A stretch of 51,190 nucleotides of DNA from Mycolicibacterium sp. P9-64 (GTDB lineage: Bacteria; Actinomycetota; Actinomycetes; Mycobacteriales; Mycobacteriaceae): contig NZ_NPKO01000021.1 of the NCBI RefSeq assembly GCF_008329605.1, positions 1 through 51,190 of the forward strand, given 5' to 3'. Below, piece after piece: positions 1-7,577 of the stretch. A program made the translations under genes and the position numbers. Position 1 is the stretch's first letter. The number at the start of each line of letters is the position of its first letter. The notes beneath the pieces are model-generated. The model was given only the letters and a program-made list of their open reading frames with translations. It was not told where the DNA came from and made no database searches.

Positions 1-127
1 CGAATTCACCACACCCACCGGGGCGCGGCACCACTCGAAGGCGCCACCATTACCGGGTCCGGTGGGTGGCTACCGCAGTGCGATCGAAATCGACTTCGGC
101 TACCTCATCACCAAACACGCCGCCTAG
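1..127 (+). CDS. HNH endonuclease / 13E12 repeat family protein, C-terminal tail (partial)
   Basis: Only the last 41 codons are inside the window, read from base 2 to the TAG at 125-127. The peptide begins EFTTPTGARHHSKAPPLPGP and ends IEIDFGYLITKHAA, which is the typical tail of mycobacterial DUF222/HNH (REP13E12) proteins: a proline-rich linker followed by a short hydrophobic C-terminus. The HNH catalytic core lies outside the window, so activity cannot be judged. A second member of the same family starts on the same strand at the right edge of the window. The family call rests on recognising the tail only. Confidence 0.7.
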   Translation, partial: EFTTPTGARHHSKAPPLPGPVGGYRSAIEIDFGYLITKHAA

Positions 128-600
128 CCGCTGGTGACGCCGGTAGTGCCGCCGTAGGTGGTGATCTTGTACTCCGTGGCGGCGAGCGAGAGCGTGAGTT
201 CGCGGATTTGGCGGCGGATGGTGTCTCGATGTTCGAGCAGCATGTCGAGGCGCTCGGGCACGGTCTGATCGCCGCTGTCGACGAGCGAGACGTAATGCTG
301 CAGATCGCGGATGGCCATGCCGGACAACCGCATCCGGGTGAGGAATACGAGTCGGCGCACCGCTTCGGAATGGTAGCGACGGTGGCCGCTGCTGTCGCGG
401 TCGACCTCGACGAGGCCGGCACGTTCGTAGTAACGCAGGGTGTGCGCGGAGACGTCGAGCAAATCGGCGACTTCGGCGATGGTGAGTGGCTCGCTGAGGT
501 CACGGTTGTCTGCGAGGCGGTGGATCACCTCGATGGACATCGGGCCGTCGATCTCGTCGAGCGAGGCGAGCGCCCTGCTCATCAGGCCGTCGGTGGACAT
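124..600 (-). CDS. MerR family transcriptional regulator
   Basis: The product has 158 residues. The N-terminal winged helix-turn-helix (about residues 36-105) contains TIAEVADLLDVSAHTLRYYE, the diagnostic MerR HTH with the RYYE motif, followed by RYHSEAVRRLVFLTRMR. A C-terminal dimerisation helix (about 115-145) follows. There is no cysteine-rich metal-binding loop, so it is not a mercury or copper sensor; it belongs to the small-ligand/unknown-effector MerR group. The ATG at 600 is used because it lies 8 nt after the stop of the upstream SDR gene, giving a two-gene operon SDR-merR. The SDR promoter has a MerR-type architecture, so this protein probably controls its own operon. Its 3' end overlaps the 13E12 stop by 4 nt. 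Confidence 0.9.
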   Translation of the reverse strand: MSTDGLMSRALASLDEIDGPMSIEVIHRLADNRDLSEPLTIAEVADLLDVSAHTLRYYERAGLVEVDRDSSGHRRYHSEAVRRLVFLTRMRLSGMAIRDLQHYVSLVDSGDQTVPERLDMLLEHRDTIRRQIRELTLSLAATEYKITTYGGTTGVTSG

Positions 601-608
601 ACCCGATC

Positions 609-1481
609 CTAGATCGGACGGACCGAGGTGGCGACGCCGGTGAAGTCGGCGCTGCGGGCCAGCTCCGCCCACTGGCTGACCCCATCCAGGCCGCGCTGGT
701 AGGCGGCCGTGAGCCGCGTGACGGCCTCTGCGCCGAGGGGCAGCCGCAGCGGGACTTCCTCGGAATGGACCAAGGAAACGATGATCTCCGCGGCCCTCGC
801 GGGGTCGCCTTCCTGGATCCCGTCCGCACCAGACATGTCGGCTCGCACAGCGGTCAATACCTCGCGGTAGGTCGGCGAGACGTCGGTGAAGTCGAGCACA
901 TCGGCGGCGTTGAACGCAGTCCGAAATCGGCTCGGCTCGACCAGCATCACGCGGATCCCGAACGGGGCGACCTCGCCGGCCAGGGCCTCTGACCAACCCT
1001 CCAACGCGAACTTCGACGCCGAGTAGGCCGACACGCCAGGAAAGGACGCCCGGCCGCCCTGGCTGCTCATCTGCACGATCGTCCCGCCTCCCTGGGCCCG
1101 CATGGCGGGCAATGCCGCGCGCACCAGGGCGGCGGGACCGAAGAGGTGCAGGTCCATGAGGTCGCGCAGTTGCCTGTCGGTGACTTCCTCGGCGGCGCCG
1201 ACGATGGCGCGCCCCGCGTTGTTCACCACGACGTCAAGTCGGCCGTAATGCTCGACTGCGACCTGGACGAGGTCGCCGGCTTGGGTGGTGTCCCTGGCGT
1301 CGAACTGGAGGCTCGTGATGTGGTCACCGAAGGTGGTCCTCAGGGCAGCCATGCTGTCAGGATTGCGGACCGCGGCCACGACCCGGTCGCCCGCGGCAAG
1401 GGCAGCCTCGGCCAATGCACGTCCGAGTCCCTTCGAGGCCCCGGTGATGATCCAGGTCTGTGATGCCGTATGCGTCGTCAT
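609..1481 (-). CDS. SDR family NAD(P)-dependent oxidoreductase
   Basis: This is a classical short-chain dehydrogenase/reductase of 290 residues. The N-terminal Rossmann motif TGASKGLG binds the dinucleotide, NNAG sits near residue 90, and the catalytic Ser (MSSQGG) and YSASK follow. Length and C-terminal extension fit the group that NCBI often calls 'oxidoreductase, SDR family', whose members are frequently paired with MerR regulators. The substrate cannot be told from sequence. The start at ATG 1481 is supported by a -10 box (TAACGT on the minus strand, 1489-1494) exactly 7 nt upstream, so the mRNA is probably leaderless. The gene is followed directly by merR in the same operon. Confidence 0.92.
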   Translation of the reverse strand: MTTHTASQTWIITGASKGLGRALAEAALAAGDRVVAAVRNPDSMAALRTTFGDHITSLQFDARDTTQAGDLVQVAVEHYGRLDVVVNNAGRAIVGAAEEVTDRQLRDLMDLHLFGPAALVRAALPAMRAQGGGTIVQMSSQGGRASFPGVSAYSASKFALEGWSEALAGEVAPFGIRVMLVEPSRFRTAFNAADVLDFTDVSPTYREVLTAVRADMSGADGIQEGDPARAAEIIVSLVHSEEVPLRLPLGAEAVTRLTAAYQRGLDGVSQWAELARSADFTGVATSVRPI

Positions 1482-1488
1482 GGCCGCG

Positions 1489-1519
1489 ACGTTAGGAGTT
1501 CGAGCGCGCTCGAACGCAA
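1489..1519 (-). promoter_or_regulatory. MerR-type promoter/operator of the SDR-merR operon
   Basis: On the minus strand a -35 box TTGCGT (1514-1519) and a -10 box TAACGT (1489-1494) are separated by 19 nt, the over-long spacer characteristic of MerR-activated promoters. The spacer is largely filled by a perfect 18-bp palindrome, GTTCGAGCGCGCTCGAAC, at 1498-1515. The SDR ATG follows the -10 box by 7 nt. Pattern read directly from sequence; binding by the adjacent MerR protein is inferred. Confidence 0.75.
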
Positions 1520-1533
1520 GCCTCCGCCGTCCT

Positions 1534-2202
1534 CTAGGCGCTCACTCGGTAGCGCCGCTCGGGCCTGCCTGCGCCGTATTGCAGGCGCAGTTGAAGGGCG
1601 CCGGTGCTCAGGTAGTGCTCGAGGTAGCGGCGGGCGCTGACCCGCGAAATCCCTACCAGCTCGGCGCATTCGGCGGCAGACACCTCGCCTGCCGACCGGA
1701 CCGCGTCGAGCACCAACTCGCCAGTTTCGGTGCCGAGACCCTTGGGTAGCGACTCACCACCGCGGGCTGGTATGGCGCCGCCGAACAGCGAATCGATCAG
1801 GGACTGGTCGACGCCGGCAGCGGACCGTAGCGCGTCGTCACGTGCGGCGAACGCCTCGAGCTTCGCCTTGAACTGGTCGAACTCGAATGGCTTGATCAGG
1901 TAGTCGGCTGCTCCACCGTCGAGGGCGCCGGACACGGTGTCGAGTTCCCTGGCGGCGGTGATCATGATGACGCCTACCCGATCACCGCGGGAACGTAAGC
2001 GCTGCAACACTTCCAGGCCCGTCATGTCCGGGAGGTACACGTCGAGCAGGATCAGGTCGGGGCTCGATTCGCTGGCCTGCTCTAGGGCCTCGGTGCCGGT
2101 ACGCGCGACGCCTGCAGCGCGGAACCCGTCGATCCGGTCCACGAACCGGCGGTGGATCTCGGCGACCATGAAGTCGTCGTCGACGACCAGCACGTCACGC
2201 AT
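1534..2202 (-). CDS. Response regulator, DcuR/CitB-like
   Basis: The product has 222 residues. The receiver domain (residues 2-118) has the acidic pair at D8-D10, phosphoacceptor D54 in LLDVYLPDMTG, T82 and K104 (LIKPFE). The C-terminal part (about 160-222) contains a helix-turn-helix (AAECAELVGISRVSARRYLE), as in the DcuR/CitB/DctR family that regulates C4-dicarboxylate and citrate uptake. The ATG at 2202 overlaps the end of the sensor kinase gene by 8 nt, so the two are translationally coupled. The pair is divergent from tctCBA, which it most likely controls in response to an external carboxylate. Confidence 0.92.
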   Translation of the reverse strand: MRDVLVVDDDFMVAEIHRRFVDRIDGFRAAGVARTGTEALEQASESSPDLILLDVYLPDMTGLEVLQRLRSRGDRVGVIMITAARELDTVSGALDGGAADYLIKPFEFDQFKAKLEAFAARDDALRSAAGVDQSLIDSLFGGAIPARGGESLPKGLGTETGELVLDAVRSAGEVSAAECAELVGISRVSARRYLEHYLSTGALQLRLQYGAGRPERRYRVSA

Positions 2203-3850
2203 CTGCCGAACCTCCCGCGCGCGGTGCGGATCGCGAAAGTGGCAGCCGCACCTCGAAGACGGCGCCGCCGTCCGGTCCGTCCGATACCTCGACCGCCCCG
2301 CCCAGCTGCGCGCTGACCAGGCGCACCAGTGCAAGCCCGATTCCCCTGCCGCCGGGCACGTCGGGTTTGGACGTGACACCACGCGCAAAGATCGTCTCGC
2401 GCAGGTGTTCTGGAACTCCGGGGCCGGAGTCGGCGACCGAGATCGTCAGCGCGCCAGTGTCGCCGAGGGTGACCGTGACGACCCTTCGTTGCGATCCCTC
2501 CGACACGTCCACCGCGTTGTCGATGAGGTTGCCGAGCACCGTGATTACGTCGGTGGCGAGTGCAGGGTCGAGTGCCGCGAGGTGGCTGCGTTCGTCGAGT
2601 ACCAGCGCGACGCCACTCTCGGCGGCCAGTGACGTCTTGGCGATCAACAGTGCGGCCACGGCGGGGTCGGCGACGTGCCGGGTCACCGCGTCGCTGATCT
2701 CGGCGCGGCGGCGGGTCAGTGTCCCGACCAGATCGCGCACCGAGTCGTACTCGCCGAGTTGGACGAGGCCCGAGATGGTGTGGAGCTGATTGGCGAACTC
2801 ATGGGTCTGCGCGCGCAACGTGTCGGTCACGCTCTTGTGCGACGACAGCTGGCCCTGCATCGAGGCCAGTTCAGTGCTGTCGCGCATCGTGGTGACAGTA
2901 CCGATGCGCTCACCTCCCGTGCTGGCTGCCCGACGGTTTAGTGCGAGAACCCTTGTGCGGGTGACGATCACGACGTCACGGCTGTTCTCGCCTGATGCCA
3001 GGAACTCTTCGACGGCAGGGTCGAGCCCCACCGTGTCGATCCGCCGCCCGACGGCGTCGCCGGTCACGCCGAGCAGGTCCTGTGCGCTGTCGTTGAGCAG
3101 CGTGATGACGCCGTCGGTGTTCACCGCCACCACACCCTCACGAATGCTGTGTAGCAACGCTTCCCGGTGATCGGCCAGCCCGGCGATCTCGGCTACTTCG
3201 AGGCCGCGGGTGTGCCGCTTGATGCGCCGGGACAGCAACCACGACGCCAGCACGCCGAGCGCAGCGCCGAGTCCGAGGTACACCAGCAGGCGTTCGCCCG
3301 CGCCGCTGAGCAGTTGCCACGTCGACGGATAGGGCTCGCTGACCGAGACGATCGCGAGCACCGAGCCGTCGATGGCGAGAATCGGCACCTGTCCTACGAG
3401 TGAGTGCGCGCCGTCCACGTCGAGATCACCCGACCAGGCTCGGCCCTTCACCACCTGGCTGCGACCGAAGTCGGTCCGGTCGCCGGCGCGGGACGGATCC
3501 GACGACACCCGGACCCGGCCGTCGGGGGCGAGGATCTCCACGAGGGCTGCACCCGATAACGCGACGGCGCGGTCCACGTCGGGCGCCAGCACCAATGCGG
3601 CGGCAGGATCGGCGTAGCGTTCGCGGACGATCGGTGTGGAGGAGAGGTTCTCGGCGACTGCGATCATCCGCTGGCCGCGCACTTCGCGAAACTCCTGGTT
3701 GGACTGCGTCACGGACACCGCGGCGACCGCACCCAGCACCACGAGCACTACCAGCAGCTGGAAGACCAGGAACTGGCCTGCCAGGCTGCGGGCGGCGATC
3801 CGCGGGGTGGAGAACTTGGTGCGCCCCAGTGTTCGGTTCCGTGTACTCAA
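2195..3850 (-). CDS. Sensor histidine kinase, DcuS/CitA family
   Basis: This is a membrane sensor kinase of 551 residues. TM1 is about 27-47, an extracytoplasmic PAS-like (CitA/DcuS) sensor spans about 48-185, and TM2 is about 187-206. A cytoplasmic PAS domain (about 225-325) precedes the histidine at 350 in AQTHEFANQLH, a variant H-box shared with citrate/malate kinases. The N-box NLIDNAVD (441-448), G1 DSGPGVP (474-480) and G2 GGRGIGLALV (500-509) are intact. The chosen start is the TTG at 3850, with an AAGGAAG-like Shine-Dalgarno upstream. It forms a two-component system with the response regulator at 1534-2202; tctCBA diverges from it, so a tricarboxylate or dicarboxylate ligand is the likely signal. 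Confidence 0.93.
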   Translation of the reverse strand: MSTRNRTLGRTKFSTPRIAARSLAGQFLVFQLLVVLVVLGAVAAVSVTQSNQEFREVRGQRMIAVAENLSSTPIVRERYADPAAALVLAPDVDRAVALSGAALVEILAPDGRVRVSSDPSRAGDRTDFGRSQVVKGRAWSGDLDVDGAHSLVGQVPILAIDGSVLAIVSVSEPYPSTWQLLSGAGERLLVYLGLGAALGVLASWLLSRRIKRHTRGLEVAEIAGLADHREALLHSIREGVVAVNTDGVITLLNDSAQDLLGVTGDAVGRRIDTVGLDPAVEEFLASGENSRDVVIVTRTRVLALNRRAASTGGERIGTVTTMRDSTELASMQGQLSSHKSVTDTLRAQTHEFANQLHTISGLVQLGEYDSVRDLVGTLTRRRAEISDAVTRHVADPAVAALLIAKTSLAAESGVALVLDERSHLAALDPALATDVITVLGNLIDNAVDVSEGSQRRVVTVTLGDTGALTISVADSGPGVPEHLRETIFARGVTSKPDVPGGRGIGLALVRLVSAQLGGAVEVSDGPDGGAVFEVRLPLSRSAPRAGGSADA

Positions 3851-3878
3851 CGACCAGAACTTCCTTTGCGTCCGAAAG

Positions 3879-3894
3879 AGTGACCTGAGTCACG
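3879..3894. promoter_or_regulatory. Candidate CRP (cAMP receptor protein) site between the kinase gene and tctC
   Basis: The inverted repeat GTGAC-CTGA-GTCAC at 3880-3893 fits the CRP core GTGA-N6-TCAC, and also the mycobacterial preference for T at the third spacer position (GTGANNTNNNTCAC). It lies in the short gap between two divergent transcription units, so it could affect either. Site seen in sequence; protein binding is inferred. Confidence 0.5.
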
Positions 3895-3910
3895 TATGGG
3901 AACAGTATCG

Positions 3911-4942
3911 ATGAGCATCACACAGCAGCGAATGGAGACGATGGTGTCGAGACTTCCACGTTGGGCGACGTCATCCGGGGCGGTGCTGGCAGCGGTCCTA
4001 TTGATGATCGCCACCGTGACCGCCTGCGGCGTGACGCGCGGCGACGATCCGTCCGGTCTACACCGGCTGCGGATGATGGTTCCCAACAGCCCCGGTGGCG
4101 GCTATGACCTGACGGCGCGCACGGCGGTGAAGATCATGCAGGACCAGAAGATCACCGGCCGTGTCGAGGTGTTCAACGTGCTCGGCGCCGGCGGCACCGT
4201 TGCGATGGCCCGACTGATGAACGAACGAGGCAACGGCGACCTCATGATGACGATGGGGCTCGGCGTCGTCGGCGCGACCTACACGAACGGGTCGAACATC
4301 AAGGCGTCCGACGCGACGGCGCTGGCCAAGTTGATCGAGGACCCCGGCGCCGTATTCGTGCCCGCCGATTCACCGTTCAAGACGATCCAGGACTTCGTCA
4401 CGGCGTGGAAGGCGGATCCGAGCAAGGTGACGATCGGCGGAGGGTCGTCTCCCGGCGGGCCCGATCACCTGTTCCCGATGGAACTCGCCAAGACCGTCGG
4501 CGTCGACCCCAAGTCGGTCAACTTCGTCACCTACGACGGCGGCGGTGACCTGCTGACCGCGTTGCTCGGCAAGAAGATCACGGCGGGCACGTCGAGCCCC
4601 GGCGAGCTCATCGATCAGATCGAAGCCGGCCAACTGCGCGTGCTCGCAGTGTCCAGCGCCGAGCGGGTCGAGGGCATCGACGCGCCCACCCTCAAGGAGT
4701 CCGGTATCGACGTCACCTTCGCCAACTGGCGCGGAGTCCTTGCGCCACCTGGTATTTCCGATGATGCCAAGCAGGCGATGGTGAAGGTATTGGAGGAGTT
4801 GCACAGCTCGTCGCAATGGAAGGAGGCGCTGGTGAAGAACGGCTGGACAGACGCGTTCATGACTGGTGCGCAGTTCGAACAGTTCTTGAAGGATCAGGAC
4901 AACCGGGTCAGTTCGACCCTGACCGAACTGGGGTTGGTATGA
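3911..4942 (+). CDS. tctC: Tripartite tricarboxylate transporter substrate-binding lipoprotein TctC
   Basis: This is a periplasmic-type solute receptor (Bug/TctC family) of about 343 residues. The signal peptide ends in a lipobox (TVTACG, Cys about 39), so the protein is anchored in the membrane as a lipoprotein. The mature part carries family motifs such as VPNSPGGGYDLTARTA near the N-terminus, the GGGSSPGGPDHL segment and the C-terminal FLKDQDNRVSSTLTELGL. It delivers a di- or tricarboxylate to TctA/TctB. The start could also be ATG 3896 or ATG 3941; 3911 is chosen because GGGA lies 9 nt upstream. The stop overlaps the tctB ATG (ATGA). It is the first gene of tctC-tctB-tctA-usp. Confidence 0.92.
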   Translation: MSITQQRMETMVSRLPRWATSSGAVLAAVLLMIATVTACGVTRGDDPSGLHRLRMMVPNSPGGGYDLTARTAVKIMQDQKITGRVEVFNVLGAGGTVAMARLMNERGNGDLMMTMGLGVVGATYTNGSNIKASDATALAKLIEDPGAVFVPADSPFKTIQDFVTAWKADPSKVTIGGGSSPGGPDHLFPMELAKTVGVDPKSVNFVTYDGGGDLLTALLGKKITAGTSSPGELIDQIEAGQLRVLAVSSAERVEGIDAPTLKESGIDVTFANWRGVLAPPGISDDAKQAMVKVLEELHSSSQWKEALVKNGWTDAFMTGAQFEQFLKDQDNRVSSTLTELGLV

Positions 4943-5463
4943 CCACCACGAAGGAGCCTCAGGAGAACGAGGTCGCCAAACACGTCGACAAGGCGCAGTA
5001 CGTGGTGGTCGCCGTGCTCATTGCGGTCGGTGCGTTCCTGATCTACAACGCACTGACCCTTGAGACCGGGTTCGCCAAGGTGGATCCCGTTGGGCCAAGG
5101 CTCTTTCCGTTGGTCGTCGGCGTTGCGGCAGTGTTGTTGGGCGTAGTCCTTGCGATCGCCATCCCGCGTGGATCCGTCGGTGAGGCCGACGCGGGCGAGG
5201 ACATCGATCCCGAGTCCCCAGGTGACTGGCGCACCGTCGGCATGCTGGTCGGGCTGTTCGTCGCGATGATCCTGCTGGTGAACCCGTTGGGTTGGGTGGT
5301 CATGGGAACGCTCTTCTTCGGCGGCGCCGCAACGATTCTTGGTAGCAAGCATTACGTCCGCAACTTCGTCATCGGGCTGGCGCTCTCGCTCGCCAGCTTC
5401 TACGCGTTCTACTCAGGGCTCGGAATCCCGCTGCCCCCAGGCATCTTGGATGGGATTCTGTAA
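4939..5463 (+). CDS. tctB: Tripartite tricarboxylate transporter small membrane subunit TctB
   Basis: The product has 174 residues and four predicted membrane helices (about 20-40, 55-75, 97-120 and 140-160), matching the small TctB subunit. DPVGPRLFPLVVG after the first helix is a recognisable TctB signature. It is thought to pair with TctA in the membrane to make the secondary transporter fed by TctC. The ATG overlaps the tctC stop (ATGA) and the TAA overlaps the tctA start (TAATG), so translation is coupled on both sides. Sequence between TctB proteins is poorly conserved, but the context makes this call firm. Confidence 0.92.
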   Translation: MTTTKEPQENEVAKHVDKAQYVVVAVLIAVGAFLIYNALTLETGFAKVDPVGPRLFPLVVGVAAVLLGVVLAIAIPRGSVGEADAGEDIDPESPGDWRTVGMLVGLFVAMILLVNPLGWVVMGTLFFGGAATILGSKHYVRNFVIGLALSLASFYAFYSGLGIPLPPGILDGIL

Positions 5464-7001
5464 TGGAGAACATCGACTGGCTGATCCAGGGCTTCGAGCA
5501 GGCCGCCACCCCGATGAACCTGCTGTACGCCGTGATCGGCGTGCTGTTGGGTACTGCGGTGGGTGTGCTGCCCGGTATCGGGCCCGCCATGACCGTCGCG
5601 CTGCTGCTGCCGATCACCTACAACGTCAGCCCGAGCGCAGCGTTCATCATGTTCGCGGGCATCTTCTACGGCGGTATGTATGGCGGGTCGACGACGTCGA
5701 TCCTGTTGAACACGCCGGGGGAGTCGTCGTCGGTGATCACCGCGATCGAGGGCAACAAGATGGCCAAGGCAGGTCGCGCCGCCCAGGCACTGGCTACGGC
5801 TGCCATCGGCTCCTTCGTCGCGGGCACCATCGGCACCATCCTGCTGGTGCTGTTCGCCCCAGCGGTATCCCGGTTCGCCGTCACACTCGGCGCCCCGTCA
5901 TACCTGGCGATCATGCTGTTTGCACTGGTGGCGGTCACCGCCGTGCTCGGCTCGTCGAAGCTGCGCGGTGCCATCTCACTGGTGCTCGGTCTCGCGATCG
6001 GCATCGTCGGCATCGACTTCCTGACCGGGCAACCGCGGGCTACGTTCGGCATCCCGCAGTTGTCCGACGGCATCGACATCGTGGTGATCGCCGTGGCGGT
6101 CTTCGCTCTCGGCGAGGCACTTTGGGTCTCCGCGCATCTGCGGCGGCGCCCGGCTCAGGTGATCCCTGTGGGGCGGCCGTGGATGGGCAAGGACGACTGG
6201 AAGCGATCGTGGAAGCCGTGGCTTCGCGGCACCGCGTACGGGTTCCCGTTCGGAGCGCTGCCCGCGGGTGGCGCCGAGCTGCCAACGTTCTTGAGCTACA
6301 TCACCGAGAAGAAGCTGTCCAAGCACCCCGAGGAGTTCGGCAAGGGCGCCATCGAGGGCGTTGCAGGGCCGGAGGCCGCCAACAACGCCTCCGCGGCGGG
6401 AACACTCGTACCGATGCTGTCGCTCGGTCTGCCGACCAACGCGACGGCAGCGGTGATGCTCACCGCGTTCGTGTCCTACGGAATCCAGCCAGGGCCAACG
6501 CTCTTCGACAAGGAGCCGCTGCTCATCTGGACGCTGATCGCGAGCCTCTTCATCGGCAACTTCCTGCTGCTGGTGCTCAACCTGCCGCTGGCTCCGCTGT
6601 GGGCCAAGCTGCTGCGCACCCCGCGGCCCTACCTGTACGCAGGCATCCTGTTCTTCGCCACCCTCGGGGCGTTCGCGGTGAACGTACAGCCGCTGGACCT
6701 CGCCCTGCTGCTGGTGTTCGGTCTGCTCGGTCTGATGATGCGACGGTTCGGACTTCCCGTGTTGCCATTGATCATCGGCGTCATCCTCGGGCCGCGCATC
6801 GAACGACAGTTGCGGCAGAGCTTGCAGCTCGGTGCCGGTGACTGGGGCAGCCTGTTCACCGAGCCCGTCGCGATCATCACCTACGTGCTGATGGCCGTGC
6901 TGCTGATCATCCCGCTGGTGCTCAAGCTGATGCACCGCGACGAGGAGACGCTGCTCGTCGTCGAGGACGACAAGGACCAGAGAGAGAAGGCCCAAGCGTG
7001 A
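5463..7001 (+). CDS. tctA: Tripartite tricarboxylate transporter large permease TctA
   Basis: This is the large permease of 512 residues with about 11-12 membrane helices. Typical TctA blocks are visible: LPGIGPAMTVALLLPITY near residue 37, GGMYGGSTTSILLNTPGE near 70, and a repeat-related block GLPTNATAAVMLTAF near 320. It carries out cation-coupled uptake of citrate-like substrates together with TctB and the binding protein TctC. The last codons overlap the next gene (GTGA), which encodes a small universal stress protein. The hydrophilic C-terminus (about the last 25 residues) is rich in D, E and K. Confidence 0.95.
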   Translation: MENIDWLIQGFEQAATPMNLLYAVIGVLLGTAVGVLPGIGPAMTVALLLPITYNVSPSAAFIMFAGIFYGGMYGGSTTSILLNTPGESSSVITAIEGNKMAKAGRAAQALATAAIGSFVAGTIGTILLVLFAPAVSRFAVTLGAPSYLAIMLFALVAVTAVLGSSKLRGAISLVLGLAIGIVGIDFLTGQPRATFGIPQLSDGIDIVVIAVAVFALGEALWVSAHLRRRPAQVIPVGRPWMGKDDWKRSWKPWLRGTAYGFPFGALPAGGAELPTFLSYITEKKLSKHPEEFGKGAIEGVAGPEAANNASAAGTLVPMLSLGLPTNATAAVMLTAFVSYGIQPGPTLFDKEPLLIWTLIASLFIGNFLLLVLNLPLAPLWAKLLRTPRPYLYAGILFFATLGAFAVNVQPLDLALLLVFGLLGLMMRRFGLPVLPLIIGVILGPRIERQLRQSLQLGAGDWGSLFTEPVAIITYVLMAVLLIIPLVLKLMHRDEETLLVVEDDKDQREKAQA

Positions 7002-7390
7002 TAGTCGTCGGGTACACCACGAACCGGTTCGGCCAGGCCGCGTTGGATCATGGCATCGCGGAGGCCAGGCTGCGAGACAGCCACTTGAAGGTGATCAACT
7101 CCACATCGGGCGAGTCCTACTCCGACCCCGACTTCGCGCAGCAGGCCGAGGTGCGTGACGTCCAGGCCCGCCTGGAGGCCTCGGGAGTGCCCTTCGAGTT
7201 CACGCAGCCCGTCGGCGTCGACGCCGCCGCGGAGCTGCTGACCGCGATGGACCGCCCCGAGGCGGAGCTGCTGGTGATCGGCCTCAAGCATCGCAGCCCG
7301 GTCGGAAAGCTGCTGCTGGGCAGCACTTCTCAGCGACTGCTGCTGGAGTGCCCCAAGCCGGTGCTCGCGGTCAAACCCTACGAGGGCTGA
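6998..7390 (+). CDS. Universal stress protein (UspA family), last gene of the tct operon
   Basis: The product has 130 residues and a single UspA fold: it starts IVVGYTTNRFGQAALDHG and ends with the nucleotide-binding loop GLKHRSPVGKLLLGSTSQRLL and PVLAVKP. The start is GTG 6998, which overlaps the tctA stop by 4 nt, so it is translationally coupled to the permease. UspA proteins bound to transporters are known in other bacteria (for example TeaD with the TeaABC TRAP transporter); by analogy this one may adjust TctA activity, but that is inference. Confidence 0.88.
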   Translation: MIVVGYTTNRFGQAALDHGIAEARLRDSHLKVINSTSGESYSDPDFAQQAEVRDVQARLEASGVPFEFTQPVGVDAAAELLTAMDRPEAELLVIGLKHRSPVGKLLLGSTSQRLLLECPKPVLAVKPYEG

Positions 7391-7411
7391 CACCCCAGCC
7401 TAATCACTCGT

Positions 7412-7427
7412 GTTTCCGGGATGTTTC
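7412..7427 (-). promoter_or_regulatory. Candidate GlnR binding site upstream of narK-nasN
   Basis: Two GTTTC half sites (7412-7416 and 7423-7427) are 6 nt apart. Read on the minus strand this is GAAAC-N6-GAAAC, containing the AC-N9-AC pattern described for mycobacterial GlnR. It lies about 150 nt before the narK ATG. The rest of the 187-nt gap 7391-7577 shows a small CCGGC/GCCGG hairpin (7427-7441) and a TTGACA hexamer near 7490, with no clear -10 box at the expected distance. Confidence 0.5.
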
Positions 7428-7577
7428 CGGCACGAGGCCGGCGTGAGTACCGTTGCGCACCCCCACCCCTGAGCGGTATGTGAGCGGGTGTTGACAAGGC
7501 GGATACCGACGCGCAATCGCTGCATCACTGCGGCACGTGACTCTTGAGCAGACCGCATACCTGCTCGAAGGGCCACC

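Noticed and set aside
7427..7441. CCGGC/GCCGG hairpin as terminator of the tct operon
   Set aside because: The stem is only 5 bp, has no U tract and overlaps the candidate GlnR site; too weak to list as a terminator.
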